Shown: one piece after another, positions 1 to 7,926 of the stretch | Layout of the letters: each line of letters starts with the position of its first letter | Position numbering within the stretch: position 1 is the stretch's first letter | Source: Rhodoblastus sp963713695 | GTDB taxonomy: Bacteria; Pseudomonadota; Alphaproteobacteria; Rhizobiales; Beijerinckiaceae | Length of the DNA: 64,000 nt | Assembly: GCA_963713695.1 (NCBI GenBank) | Contig: CAVQMU010000002.1 | Span: forward strand, 124,001-188,000 | Direction of reading: 5' to 3' | Notes under the pieces: generated by a model | Database searches by the model: none | Seen by the model: only the letters and a program-made list of their open reading frames with translations | Told to the model about the DNA's origin: nothing | Program-made: the position numbers and the translations under genes

Positions 1-106
1 GCACGACGACACCTCCGCCTGATGATCGCTTTTGACTATCTTGCAAAGCTAGGAGCGTGTCTGAGTAGTGGTGGCGTTTTTCGGGCGAATGTGATTTCAT
101 TCTTGC

Positions 107-637
107 ATGAGCAAGACATTTCTTCCCTGGAAGATTGATCAGACGCAACTGTTGCCGCCGGCGGTTTCCGACTATGTGCCCGGCGACCACCTCGCATATT
201 TCGTGGTCGCGTTGGCGCGGGAAAGCCTCGATTTGTCGGATATCATCGGCGTTTACAAGAGCGCCCTCGGGCAGCCGCCGTTCGATCCGCGCCTAATGAC
301 CGCGCTTTTGCTCTACGCTTATTGTTCGGGACTTTATTCCTCGCGTCGGATCGCCAAGGCCTGCGCCGAGCGCGTCGATTTCATGATGATTGTCGCGCAT
401 GACGCGCCCGATTTCCGCACGATCGCCGACTTCAGGAAGCGCCATCTGGTGGCGCTGGCGAAACTGTTCTTGCAAGTGCTGAAGCTGGCGGAAAAGGCAG
501 GGCTGGCCAAGCTTGGGCATTTCGCGCTCGACGGCACGAAGATCAAGGCGAACGCCTCCAAGCACAAGGACAACCTCACGGCTCTCAAGGCCCGGAAGAT
601 TCAAGCCTATGTCGGCGATCTGAGCGCCGCAGTCTAA
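107..637 (+). pseudogene. Truncated IS1182-like transposase (N-terminal part)
   Basis: The 176-residue product matches the N-terminal half of IS1182/IS5-type DDE transposases: a DUF772-like region (residues about 20-110, with FDPRLMTALLLYAY and FRTIADFRKRH) followed by the start of the DDE catalytic domain at LDGTKIKANAS, which carries the first catalytic Asp. Family members are usually 400 residues or more, so the second Asp and the Glu are missing. The frame stops at 637 and nothing downstream restores it before the Fic gene. It is therefore an inactive insertion sequence remnant. I could not recognise terminal inverted repeats, and the element boundaries are unknown. Confidence 0.8.
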
Positions 638-762
638 CCCCACCAGCAATTTCAAGCGCTATCTGGACGGGCTCCTAGTCGTAAAATTCCTCGAAGAGTT
701 CAGGTCCATCATTGTCGCCACTTGCTTGGATCAGACCGGATCTGCGACGTGAAAGATGGCAA

Positions 763-1875
763 CTACGTCTGGTCTTTGAATTTGAGCGAATAGCTGCTGC
801 TTCGACCGCCGCCCTCGTCCTTGATGAGAATGCCTCGCGCCACGAGATCGTTGATGTCGCGGAGCGCGGTATCGGGTGATACTTTCGTGAGCTTCGCCCA
901 TTTCGACGAGGTCAGCTTGCCGTCAAATCCGTCCAGGAGACGGTTGAGCATCGCACGCTGCCGATCGCCTAACGGCAGATCGGCGGCTTCTCGCCAGAAG
1001 AGCGCTTTTCGAAGGACGGCGGCAAGGATCTGCTCCGCGCCGCTGAAAGCGCGATCAAAACATCCAAGAAACCAAACGATCCAGTCGGTGATATCGAGGT
1101 CGCCTTTCTGCGTTCGTTCGAGCGTGGCGTAGTAATCCTTTCTCTCCAATCGAATTTGCGCCGACATGCTGTAGAAGCGTTGCGGGCTCGCTTCCGAACG
1201 GGCGAGGACCATATCTGCGATCGCCCGCGCAATCCGCCCGTTGCCGTCTTCAAAAGGGTGGATCGTCACAAACCAGAGATGCGCGACCGCCGCCTTCAGC
1301 ACAAGATCGAGTTTCCGCTCGCCTTCGAGCCAGGAAAGGAACGCCGTCATTTCAGCGGGAAGACGGGACGCGTCGGGAGCCTGGAAATGAACGCGCTCGC
1401 GACCGTAGGCTCCGGACACCACCTGCATCGGTCCTGAACTCGCATTGCGCCAGGCGCCGACGACAATTCTCGACATGCCGCTCCGACCCGTCGGGAACAG
1501 AGCCGCGTGCCAGTCATAAAGCCTCTCCTCGGTCAGTGGTTTTTCGTAGTTCTGAGTGGCGTCAAGCATCGTCTCGACAACGCCGTCAACGTTGCGATCG
1601 ACGGGGGCAAGCGCGCCGACCTCCATGCCAAGGCGTCGGGCAATGGATGAGCGCACCTGCTCCTTGTCGAGCTTCTCTCCCTCGATCTCGCTCGACTTGA
1701 CCACGTCTTCAGTCAGGGTCTGAAGAACCGCCTCGGCTTGCAGGTCGAAGCCAAGCGCCTCCATCCGCCCGATCAGGCGGCCTTGCCGATGACGAGCCGC
1801 AGCCAACTGGGCGCTGATCGCCTCGGTCGCCCATTTGAAGTGGGGCCAGTCGCTCTGCTCGTGGATATAGGTCAT
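763..1875 (-). CDS. Fic domain protein with N-terminal inhibitory motif and C-terminal winged helix
   Basis: A 370-residue Fic protein. The catalytic motif HPFEDGNGRIAR is at about residues 206-217, with the His base, the acidic metal ligand and the anion-binding Gly/Arg all present, so AMP transfer to a target hydroxyl is expected. An N-terminal SSEIEG at about 61-66 fits the class II inhibitory helix motif (S/T)xxxE(G/N), so the enzyme is probably self-inhibited. The last 70 residues look like a winged helix (SPDTALRDINDLVARGIL), as in DUF4172-Fic proteins. An upstream in-frame start at 1932 exists, but the ATG at 1875 fits the family start (MTYIHEQSDWP), and the longer form would place two palindromes inside the gene. 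The target is unknown. The gene sits among mobile-element remnants with no obvious antitoxin partner. Confidence 0.9.
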   Translation of the reverse strand: MTYIHEQSDWPHFKWATEAISAQLAAARHRQGRLIGRMEALGFDLQAEAVLQTLTEDVVKSSEIEGEKLDKEQVRSSIARRLGMEVGALAPVDRNVDGVVETMLDATQNYEKPLTEERLYDWHAALFPTGRSGMSRIVVGAWRNASSGPMQVVSGAYGRERVHFQAPDASRLPAEMTAFLSWLEGERKLDLVLKAAVAHLWFVTIHPFEDGNGRIARAIADMVLARSEASPQRFYSMSAQIRLERKDYYATLERTQKGDLDITDWIVWFLGCFDRAFSGAEQILAAVLRKALFWREAADLPLGDRQRAMLNRLLDGFDGKLTSSKWAKLTKVSPDTALRDINDLVARGILIKDEGGGRSSSYSLKFKDQT

Positions 1876-1955
1876 ATTCACCGCGCCCTTTGCGGCGAAT
1901 ATGACCGGTTTCTTCCGTATTATCAAGAACAATCACCGCAAACAATGCGGTGAAT
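1876..1955 (-). promoter_or_regulatory. Two palindromes upstream of the Fic gene, candidate operators
   Basis: Two 25-bp inverted repeats have the same design: arms close to ATTCACCGC/GCGGTGAAT with a 7-bp spacer. One covers 1876-1900 and ends at the base before the Fic start codon. The other covers 1931-1955. Their centres are 55 bp apart, about five helical turns, so two bound dimers would lie on the same face of the DNA. The arms match between the two sites with only one or two differences, while the spacers differ, which is the pattern of a protein-binding site. Inference: a repressor, possibly the Fic protein's own C-terminal winged helix, represses this promoter. Confidence 0.6.
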
Positions 1956-2017
1956 AAATTGTTTAAACGCCGCAAGGGTGGTTTGCTGGCGGCGGCGTTA
2001 TACCTCTCGGTGACTCG

Positions 2018-2577
2018 CTACAGGTAATTGCTCAGCCACCGCCAGAGCGTCCGCGCACAGGGAACGGCTCCAGATTGGATTTTCTTTCCAGTGGGCTTGC
2101 CTGCCGTCCTGATCCTGATGGTTTGCGCGATGCGCTTCCCATGTTCATCGATGATTTTTTGAAAGGCTGCGTCGCTGAACGAGAAATGCTTCGTTTCGAT
2201 CACGTGGATTATTATTGTCCGCACCCATTCGACCCTGCGGATATCGTCTGGTCTCGCATCAGGCGCAATTTCTCGAGTTCCCGAGCGCGCCTGGAAAGTG
2301 GGCTGTCCACGCCGCCGGGGTCGGCCAGGCAGAGCCGTCGCCGCCCCCGTGTGCGCGCCAGGGGCGCTCTTGGCTTATGCGATCGAGCCAATCGTCGGCA
2401 TCCTCTCGTTTGGTGACGTAGAGGATGCTCGGGCGCGGTGCATGACTGATCGCCTCGAGCACCTTGGCCGCCTTGGTCGCCGGATCGCTTTCGCGATGGA
2501 TCCAATACTGGGGCTCGGGTCGCAAATAGATCGAGGCAACCATCTGCACTGAATCCGGGGGGCCGAAAAGCGCGTCG
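2018..2577 (-). pseudogene. Decayed coding remnant, possibly RecQ-like helicase
   Basis: On the minus strand, the stretch just below 2577 reads like real protein (LFGPPDSVQMV, LRPEPQYWIHRE, PRPSILYVTKREDADDWL), resembling the region between the two helicase lobes of a RecQ-like ATPase. It then loses frame. Protein-like text resumes in another frame from about 2290 to 2018 (DARPDDIRRVEWVRT, KHFSFSDAAFQKIIDEHGKR) and ends at a stop at 2018. There is no start codon, no Walker A motif and no continuous frame, so it is a fragment. Its upstream edge at about 2577-2583 abuts an integrase stub on the opposite strand, which suggests a recombination junction. The helicase assignment comes from motif flavour only. 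Confidence 0.35.
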
Positions 2578-2582
2578 ATGGT

Positions 2583-2825
2583 ACCAACGGTTTGCGTAAG
2601 GCCTCCGCGGCGTGGTTGGCCGAACTTGGATGCTCGGCGAAGCAGATAATGGCCATCACCGGCCACCAGACCCTGAAAGAGGTCGAGCGCTATGTGAAAT
2701 CGGCGGAGCAACGCAAGTTGGCCAGAGCCGCTATGGCTAAGTTGGCCGCCGGACAGAAAAAGAACAAAATTGCCTCACCCCAACCCAATATTCAGCAGGG
2801 TGGGGCAGAAAAGCCCCGTAAGTAA
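2583..2825 (+). pseudogene. C-terminal stub of a tyrosine recombinase (integrase)
   Basis: The frame carries the end of a tyrosine recombinase catalytic domain: NGLRKASAAWL (the HxLR box with its Arg, the usual His replaced by Asn at the break), ITGHQTLKEVERYV (the second His and the nucleophile Tyr), then a basic tail. About 77 residues remain of an expected 300-400, and there is no N-terminal arm or core-binding domain. It belongs to a different integrase subfamily from the full-length integrase at 8903-10129. It ends 28 bp before a copy of the tRNA-Phe 3' end, so it is probably a relic of an earlier element that used the same site. Confidence 0.75.
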
Positions 2826-2852
2826 TTGATTTTGCATGATATGGATAAGGGA

Positions 2853-2868
2853 TGGTGCCAGGGGCGGA
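2853..2868. repeat. Left attachment site, imperfect copy of tRNA-Phe 3' end
   Basis: The sequence TGGTGCCAGGGGCGGA equals the end of the tRNA-Phe gene as read on the plus strand from 10305 (TGGTGCCCAGGGGCGGA), apart from one missing C. It lies in the same orientation as the tRNA copy, as expected for attL/attR created by integration into the tRNA 3' end. Confidence 0.7.
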
Positions 2869-2926
2869 CCCGCAAATGCGCCATAACACATTGTTATATT
2901 GTGATTAAAAATAATTCGAGTTACAA

Positions 2927-2948
2927 AATACCCGCAATAATACCCGCA
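2927..2948. repeat. Left integrase arm-type sites (two AATACCCGCA units)
   Basis: Two direct copies of AATACCCGCA start at 2927 and 2939, 12 bp apart. The same pair with the same 12-bp period occurs at the other end of the element (10160 and 10172). Short tandem direct repeats inside both ends of an element are the usual arm-type binding sites of the integrase N-terminal domain. Confidence 0.6.
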
Positions 2949-3015
2949 ATTTGTCCGGCTTGGTCGGGCCGACGCATCGCCTAGTTCTTGAGGCCTTGTT
3001 AGGCTATCTTGGGGG

Positions 3016-3519
3016 ATGGCTCGCCGCAAGATTTATCCGATCCCTGTTGAAGGCCTGATTGACAATCCTGAGGCGCTGACCCTTCCGGCGGCGGCTTACG
3101 GCATGTTGTGGAAAATCATCTTACATTTTTGGGCGACTGAGTGCCGCGCGCTTCCGGTCGCCGACCACGAATTGCGTTGCATTTCTCGTGGCCACGCCCC
3201 GACTTGGAGCCACTGGAAATCAACGATTCTAGGGGTTTTTGAGACAATCCGACCCGACCTTGAGGCGGCGCAACAGGCAAGAGAAAACCGCGTCAATAAT
3301 CTTATTCGCCTTTCGCAGCGCTCGACGTCATTGCGGGTCGCCAATGCACTGCGGTCAAACTCCGGCGCGCCAATGCATGGGCAGGGCAGCGTTACGCCCT
3401 CGTTCCCGAAGCGCAGCGAAGCCACCAGAGTCGAAAAGGTCCAGCGTCCCGGTGTTAGTGAGCACGGACGCTCCTCCTTCACACCGAACCGCGGGTTCGT
3501 GGACGGATACAAGGACTGA
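3016..3519 (+). CDS. Hypothetical protein, DUF1376 (YdaU)-like N-terminus
   Basis: A 167-residue product. The first 100 residues (IPVEGLIDNPEALTLPAAAYGMLWKIILHFW, read as two parts about residues 8-25 and 25-40, then an Arg/Ala-rich helix at about 75-100) have the pattern of DUF1376/YdaU proteins found next to phage replication genes: a short Leu-rich segment, an aromatic LHFW, and a later charged helix. The last 65 residues are low in structure and may be out of the true frame. It is the first gene inside the left end of the element and is transcribed inward. Its function is unknown; a role in replication of the element is only suggested by the family context. Confidence 0.5.
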   Translation: MARRKIYPIPVEGLIDNPEALTLPAAAYGMLWKIILHFWATECRALPVADHELRCISRGHAPTWSHWKSTILGVFETIRPDLEAAQQARENRVNNLIRLSQRSTSLRVANALRSNSGAPMHGQGSVTPSFPKRSEATRVEKVQRPGVSEHGRSSFTPNRGFVDGYKD

Positions 3520-3645
3520 TAGGGCATCACTCCGCGGCGCGCGGCGTAAGCTCTTGGCAAGTCCCCCGCGCTGGGACGAACGCAAAATTCTGAAGGCGAC
3601 CACACTAAGGCCCGCCCCGGAAATTTGGGGACGTCCGGAACGCTC

Positions 3646-3882
3646 CTAGTCCCCCTCATCTGCTTTGAGGCCGGTCGGCGGTTGAAGTAGCGAGGATGGA
3701 TCGACGTTAAGTGCCGCCGCGAGCCGCGCTATGGCTTTGATCGATGGATTGCGCGTGCCCCTTTCCAAATCGCTGAGATAGCCGCGCTTCATTTCGACAT
3801 CGAGCGCAAGGGCTTCTTGCGATTTGCCGAGCCTTTTGCGTTCACGCCGCACATTCGCGCCAAGAATCCGAGCCAAATCCAT
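3646..3882 (-). CDS. Xre-family HTH regulator
   Basis: A 78-residue single-domain DNA-binding protein. The helix-turn-helix occupies about residues 5-62: LGANVRRERKRLGKSQEALA, then MKRGYLSDLERGTRNPS and IKAIARLAAALNVDPSSLL, a textbook Cro/C1 fold. It is transcribed away from the small secreted-protein gene at 4003, so the 120 bp between them is a shared control region. By position and type it is a likely repressor that keeps element functions silent. No operator is obvious by eye. Confidence 0.85.
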   Translation of the reverse strand: MDLARILGANVRRERKRLGKSQEALALDVEMKRGYLSDLERGTRNPSIKAIARLAAALNVDPSSLLQPPTGLKADEGD

Positions 3883-4002
3883 CGGATAAATTGGCGAGAA
3901 CTCTCCGCGTGACGCTGCCCCCTAATCGTGTCATTTTGCCGCCCAGGTGACGGTCGGCGAGTGGGTCGCCAGATCCCACGCCTCTATTGCGAGGAGAAAA
4001 AA

Positions 4003-4284
4003 ATGTTACGGATTACTGTTGCGATTGCCCTGTGCGCGATTTTGTCCGGTTCGGCTGCGGCCTGTAATTATGGGTCCCCCGATTATCAAAACTGCCTTTA
4101 CCGCGAGGATTTGAATGCGGCCGGCAGTCAGCCGACAAATAGCCTCAATTCGCGCCCCAACCCACAGGGCGGCTACGATTATTCTAATGGCGTCACTTCT
4201 CGGGCGAACCCACAAGGCGGGTACGATTATTCGAACGGGACGACGTGCCGCCGGAATCCTTCGGGAGGACTCGATTGTCAATAA
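4003..4284 (+). CDS. Small secreted protein with tandem NPQGGYDYSNG repeats
   Basis: The start at 4003 is set by a GAGGAG Shine-Dalgarno at 3991-3996. The 93-residue product has a clear signal peptide (about residues 1-19, ending SGSAAAC) with a Cys at residue 20, then a Tyr/Asn/Gly-rich body. About three units of the pattern (R/S)xNPQGGYDYSNG(V/T)(T) repeat from residue 45 on, the last degenerating to NPSGGLDC. Four cysteines flank the repeats and could pair in the periplasm. Such short repeat proteins are often annotated as hypothetical and I do not recognise a function. It is cargo of the tRNA-Phe element. Confidence 0.7.
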   Translation: MLRITVAIALCAILSGSAAACNYGSPDYQNCLYREDLNAAGSQPTNSLNSRPNPQGGYDYSNGVTSRANPQGGYDYSNGTTCRRNPSGGLDCQ

Positions 4285-4396
4285 CGGGAATCACGAACGG
4301 TGTCTAAGTTTGAAATGTCATTGTTTGACTATCGCTCGCCCCGTCATCAATTTTGCGATGCTTGGCTAAACGCATGGTCGCGTGAGGGGATACAAA

Positions 4397-4576
4397 ATGC
4401 GAAAGTTCTTGGCCGGCTTGGTTTTGGGATTGATCCTCGGGAGTTCTATAGCGGCTTTCGCAGCGGGCATATTCGGCTCTGGGGAACTGACCGGATGGAG
4501 CGTCACCAAGGACGGCGAGGAAGTTTGCAGCGATCCCGGCATCGATGAAAACGCCAAAGAAATTGAATGTGATTGA
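4397..4576 (+). CDS. Small exported protein, unknown function
   Basis: A 59-residue product whose start at 4397 follows a GAGGGGA Shine-Dalgarno at 4384-4390. Residues 1-23 form a signal peptide or membrane anchor (MRKFLAGLVLGLILGSSIAA), followed by a short acidic body with two cysteines (EEVCSDPG, EIEC). It lies 112 bp after the repeat protein on the same strand and may share its transcript. No homologous family is recognised. Confidence 0.6.
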   Translation: MRKFLAGLVLGLILGSSIAAFAAGIFGSGELTGWSVTKDGEEVCSDPGIDENAKEIECD

Positions 4577-4767
4577 TCTGCCGATCGCGCAATGTATGGC
4601 GGATTGCCGCACCCCGCTAATTCCGTGCCGGTCGACCTCGTTTCCGAAAAGGGCCATCTGACCCAAGTTCGCGCGAAAAGATCACCCCATCGGAGCGTTT
4701 TGCTCGCTTGGACAATCCAGACAAGATGGACATTATCCCATTTGTCCCCGACGTCGCACTCCAAATC

Positions 4768-4816
4768 GACGGACAGACAGGACATCTATCTTAAAGAGAT
4801 GTCCTGTCTGTCCGTC
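4768..4816. repeat. Perfect 20-bp inverted repeat with 9-bp loop
   Basis: Arms at 4768-4787 and 4797-4816 are exact complements (arm begins GACGGACAGACAGG), separated by the A/T-rich loop ATCTTAAAG. It stands 30 bp past the stop of the primase/RepA-like gene, between converging genes. A transcription terminator is possible, but no T-run follows the stem directly on either strand. A replication signal (origin or primase start) is the alternative suggested by the neighbour. The arm itself contains two partly repeated GGACAGACA/GGACA words. Confidence 0.7.
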
Positions 4817-4845
4817 TGGTACCGACATTTTTTATGTCCCTCGGC

Positions 4846-7078
4846 TCAAGGTTTTCCGAGAGTTAAAAACTCGGACACAACGCCGTCGACATCAGGAAAA
4901 TCCGACTTGACAAAACCAAGATCGATCGAAGTTTGGAGATCGCGATGGAATTTCCTCTGGCGCGCTTGCGGCGACGTCCCCTTGCCGCAGGACAAAAACG
5001 CCTCGCGAACGGTCGTTTTCTTGACAGCTCGGACGACGGTTTCGCAGTGGGGCAGGATCACGTCCTGGCCGCTTTCGTCGAGGCTCTTCATTAGGACACT
5101 TCGGAACTGAAGCATCGGCTTAGGCCAGTCGATTTGTCCGGCCCGGATCGCGGTCGTTGTCTCACCCCATTCGATCACCAGCGTCGAAATAAACTCGCCG
5201 GCCTCATCGCAACCCAATGGAAGCACGCGCGTCGAGAATGGAATTTCTATCCCCTGCTGCCCGCCGCGAACTTTTCGCAAAGCGACGCGCGTATTTGACA
5301 CCTTGCCCGCGATGGTCTTGCCGCCGAGTACAGCGATCACTTGAGTCGGCGGCCGCTTCCTTGCTGGAGGCGCCGGCGGTCCCTTTCTCCGGGTCTTTGC
5401 CGAAATGGTCGACGACAAGAACAAGAACTCGAAATTCCCTCGCGATCGATTGAAGCAGGTTCATCACATTTTGCGATTCTGCGCGGTCGTTGGCGTCCGA
5501 CAGGCCAGCCGCAGCCATGAACGTGTCAATGATTATCAGTGCTAGAGGAAAGCCCGTTCGGCCCTCAATGCCATCGGAGGCCTCGCGAACGATTTTGCGT
5601 AGTTCCTGACGAGCGGTCGAAACATGCGCGAGGCGGGGCGACCCCTCGAACCATGCGAACGGCAGGCGGTCGACGTTCAAGGTCAAATGTTGATCATTGA
5701 CCGCCGGAAGTGCCCTGCGGAGCTTCGCCTCAATGACGCCTTGCAAGCGGGCCCGCACTTCGTCTTGTGACTCGGCGGCCAAGAATAGCACACCTCCTTG
5801 TCTCTTGATTTGGGCACCGGCGAACGTCGCGCGCGCCATGACCGCCGCGGCGAGGTCGAAAGCCAGAAACGTCTTGTACATGCCCCATTGCGCGGACAGA
5901 AAGGCCAGGCCCTCGGCGGGCAGCACTTTGGCGACGAGCCAATTTTTTAGCGGCCGGTCGTCAAAATCGCCATGGAACAAAACACAAGGACCGATCACCG
6001 CCGGCGGCTGAGCGGCGCCCTGGGCGCTGGCGGAAGCTTCCGCGAGAATAGGTTCGAAAAATTTCCGCACCAATGCTTGCTTGGTTCGCTCTAACGCGCG
6101 GGGATGGTCGCAACCTTCGGGATGCTCTCGGCGAAGGCCTCGCGCCTCATGCTCGATTTCGCCCAAGTCCCAAGGCGGCGAGCATCGATCATTCCAATGC
6201 TCGTCCATCAATAGAGCCGCCGTTTCCAACGAGCATCCGAAGTCGCGGCACCGGTTCGCCACGCGGATCATCGTTGCCCGACCGGCTTTTCCTTCGATCG
6301 CCAGCGGGGCTTTATTCAAAAGGTAGTCGGTCGCCTCCGCGATGGCTTCGTCGTCGTCGATCAAGTCCGCGAACGTATTGGCGCCATTCGGCGCCGCGGT
6401 GTCTTTGCGGAGCTTTTCGGGCGCAAGGGCGAATTGGTCGCTGCAATAAACACGGTTAGGCATGTACGCCAGCACTTTGGCCGTCGCTCCAGTTTTCATG
6501 TTCGGAAAGCCCGGCAGTCGAGCAATTCGAGAAACCTCCGCGCAGCTTTCATCGCCGCCGAGCGATATTGCCAGATGGCGTAGGCGGCTTTCAAATCGCT
6601 CGACCTCCTGTCCACCGGCGGCCACGTGAATTGGCTCTTTGAGCCGCCAGTACGCCCATAGCCCACGACCTAAATCCACCAACATGGATGCGGGCGGGGC
6701 GTGTTTCGCTTCAAGCATATCCAGCAAAGTTTTGTCCCGCCACGCGATCAATTCGGCACCGCTCAGCTCGTCCGGCGGATCAAGGTCCGAAAAGAGCCAA
6801 TCGACGCACGCTATGTTGGATTTTCCGGCTTTTTTTCCGATCGGCGCTTTTTGCGCGCCAATAGAGAAGTACAGGTTGTATCCTTGGCTGACGAGCGGAG
6901 CCGTCCAAGCATCCAGATCGGCTTCGCGGGTTGGGCAGTTCACAAAGTCTTTCGCAATGGGGGGAGAGCCGGGCTTGATCGCGACAATCGGCCAAAAGCC
7001 GTCGTCGCCATGAAATGACCGGAGAAAGTCCGCTGTCGAGAGATTGGGCCCGATGGGCCAATGACGCATGTCATTCAT
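4846..7078 (-). CDS. Primase/RepA-like replication ATPase, one frameshift
   Basis: Read across one frameshift, the product is about 740 residues. The N-terminal 220 residues resemble a RepB/bifunctional primase-type domain (WLFSDLDPP, SMLVDLGRGLWAYWRL). The central part is a RecA-like RepA/AAA_25 ATPase: a Walker A variant AQWGMYKTF at about 395-402, Walker B ALIIIDTFMAAAG, then LVLVVDHFGKDPEKGTAGAS. The C-terminal part continues in another frame (VIAVLGGKTIAGKVSNTR ... TLVIEW), the usual continuation in this family. One extra A at about 5341 explains the shift. The start at 7078 overlaps the stop of the preceding gene by four bases (ATGA). Probably it replicates or primes the excised element. 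Confidence 0.75.
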
Positions 7079-7443
7079 CGCACGGCCCTCCGGCGAGAGG
7101 CAGCGCCGTAGCCGGCATCGTCATCGATGAGGCATCGACTGAGACAATTCCGCCAAGTGTTGGCGGCGTCGGATTCGGAAAAGCAATCTGTACCAGCGAA
7201 CCGCAGCCCGATCGCTCGAATTCGTAAATTCGGCAAAACTTCTCTGACCGCGACATAGGGGGAGAATGCCCGGGGGCGGCGACTGAGCCACGCGTAAGTA
7301 ATGCTGTCCAGTTCTTCCAATTCGGCGTCTGTCATCGGTCGCAACCGATATTCGCGGTCGGGGTTGCGGCGGAAAAATTCGCGATCGCTGTCGAGCGTCG
7401 CCTCAAGAGGGTCGGTATTCGGTAAGAACGTTTTAGTCGTCAT
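7075..7443 (-). CDS. Hypothetical protein of the element operon
   Basis: A 122-residue product rich in Arg and acidic residues (DREFFRRNPDREYRLRP, MTDAELEELDS near the start). It has no membrane segment or recognised motif. Its start codon overlaps the stop of the gene before it (7440-7443) and its stop overlaps the start of the RepA-like gene (7075-7078), so it is translated as part of that operon. Such short proteins of this type are common beside RepA-like genes in rhizobial islands. Function unknown. Confidence 0.6.
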   Translation of the reverse strand: MTTKTFLPNTDPLEATLDSDREFFRRNPDREYRLRPMTDAELEELDSITYAWLSRRPRAFSPYVAVREVLPNLRIRAIGLRFAGTDCFSESDAANTWRNCLSRCLIDDDAGYGAASRRRAVR

Positions 7444-7643
7444 GGCCGGCGCTCCGAATGTATGAGCCCCGCGACCAATGTGCCGTAAAGAGCGGCGAGT
7501 CCGTATCGAAACACGAACGGACGAAATTGCCTCACGACATTGTTTATGATAACTTTTCGGAAGTCATTCGCCCGTCGCAAAATGACATTTCCGAGCCCGG
7601 AAGCCGTCTCCACCGGCTCCGGGTTCGCTCGTTTTTGCGACAT
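7440..7643 (-). CDS. Small basic hypothetical protein
   Basis: A 67-residue product, basic, with an Arg-rich centre and a moderately hydrophobic C-terminal half (FVFRYGLAALYGTLVAGLIH) that could be one membrane segment. It begins 4 bp after the stop of the AlpA-like gene and ends overlapping the next start by ATGA. The tight packing supports that it is translated; nothing identifies its role. Confidence 0.5.
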   Translation of the reverse strand: MSQKRANPEPVETASGLGNVILRRANDFRKVIINNVVRQFRPFVFRYGLAALYGTLVAGLIHSERRP

Positions 7644-7646
7644 GAT

Positions 7647-7847
7647 TCATGCCGCCTTTATCTGCAAAAGGGCTTCGGCAACATCGACCGGAATCAGTCG
7701 CCTGCCTCCGACGAGCACTGTTTTCAGTTTGCCGAGTTTCATAAGCTTGTACGTGCTTGCGCGCGAGATTCCGTAGATTTCGGAAAAAGCTTTGACGCTG
7801 AGCGCGCGCTTCGGCAGTTCGCCAAGTTCTTTTTTGATCTCTTTCAT
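7647..7847 (-). CDS. AlpA/excisionase-like HTH protein
   Basis: A 66-residue DNA-binding protein of the helix_turn_helix_17 type. The sequence ALSVKAFSEIYGISRASTYK followed by LMKLGKLKTVLVGGRRLIPV is the classic winged MerR-like excisionase pattern with an Arg pair in the wing. The chosen start (7847) has GGAG nine bases upstream; a longer in-frame form from 7976 lacks family support. It is first in the tight operon with two unknown genes and the RepA-like gene. By analogy with AlpA of P4-like elements it may activate or direct excision. Confidence 0.8.
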   Translation of the reverse strand: MKEIKKELGELPKRALSVKAFSEIYGISRASTYKLMKLGKLKTVLVGGRRLIPVDVAEALLQIKAA

Positions 7848-7926
7848 TCCAGTCGTCTCCGTATTTGGTGGACGACTTCTCAAATAATCCGAATTTGACC
7901 GCAGTTCGCCAGCGCAAATCTTCAAA

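Noticed and set aside
2927..2948. Short repeats as part of a CRISPR array
   Set aside because: Only two 10-bp units 12 bp apart with no spacers of CRISPR length, and a matching set at the other element end.
4592..5110. Plus-strand frame of 172 codons opposite the RepA-like gene end
   Set aside because: It runs through the palindrome and has no protein-like features.
5341..5345. Programmed frameshift in the RepA-like gene
   Set aside because: No slippery heptamer or downstream structure; the shift is one of many like it in unrelated genes.
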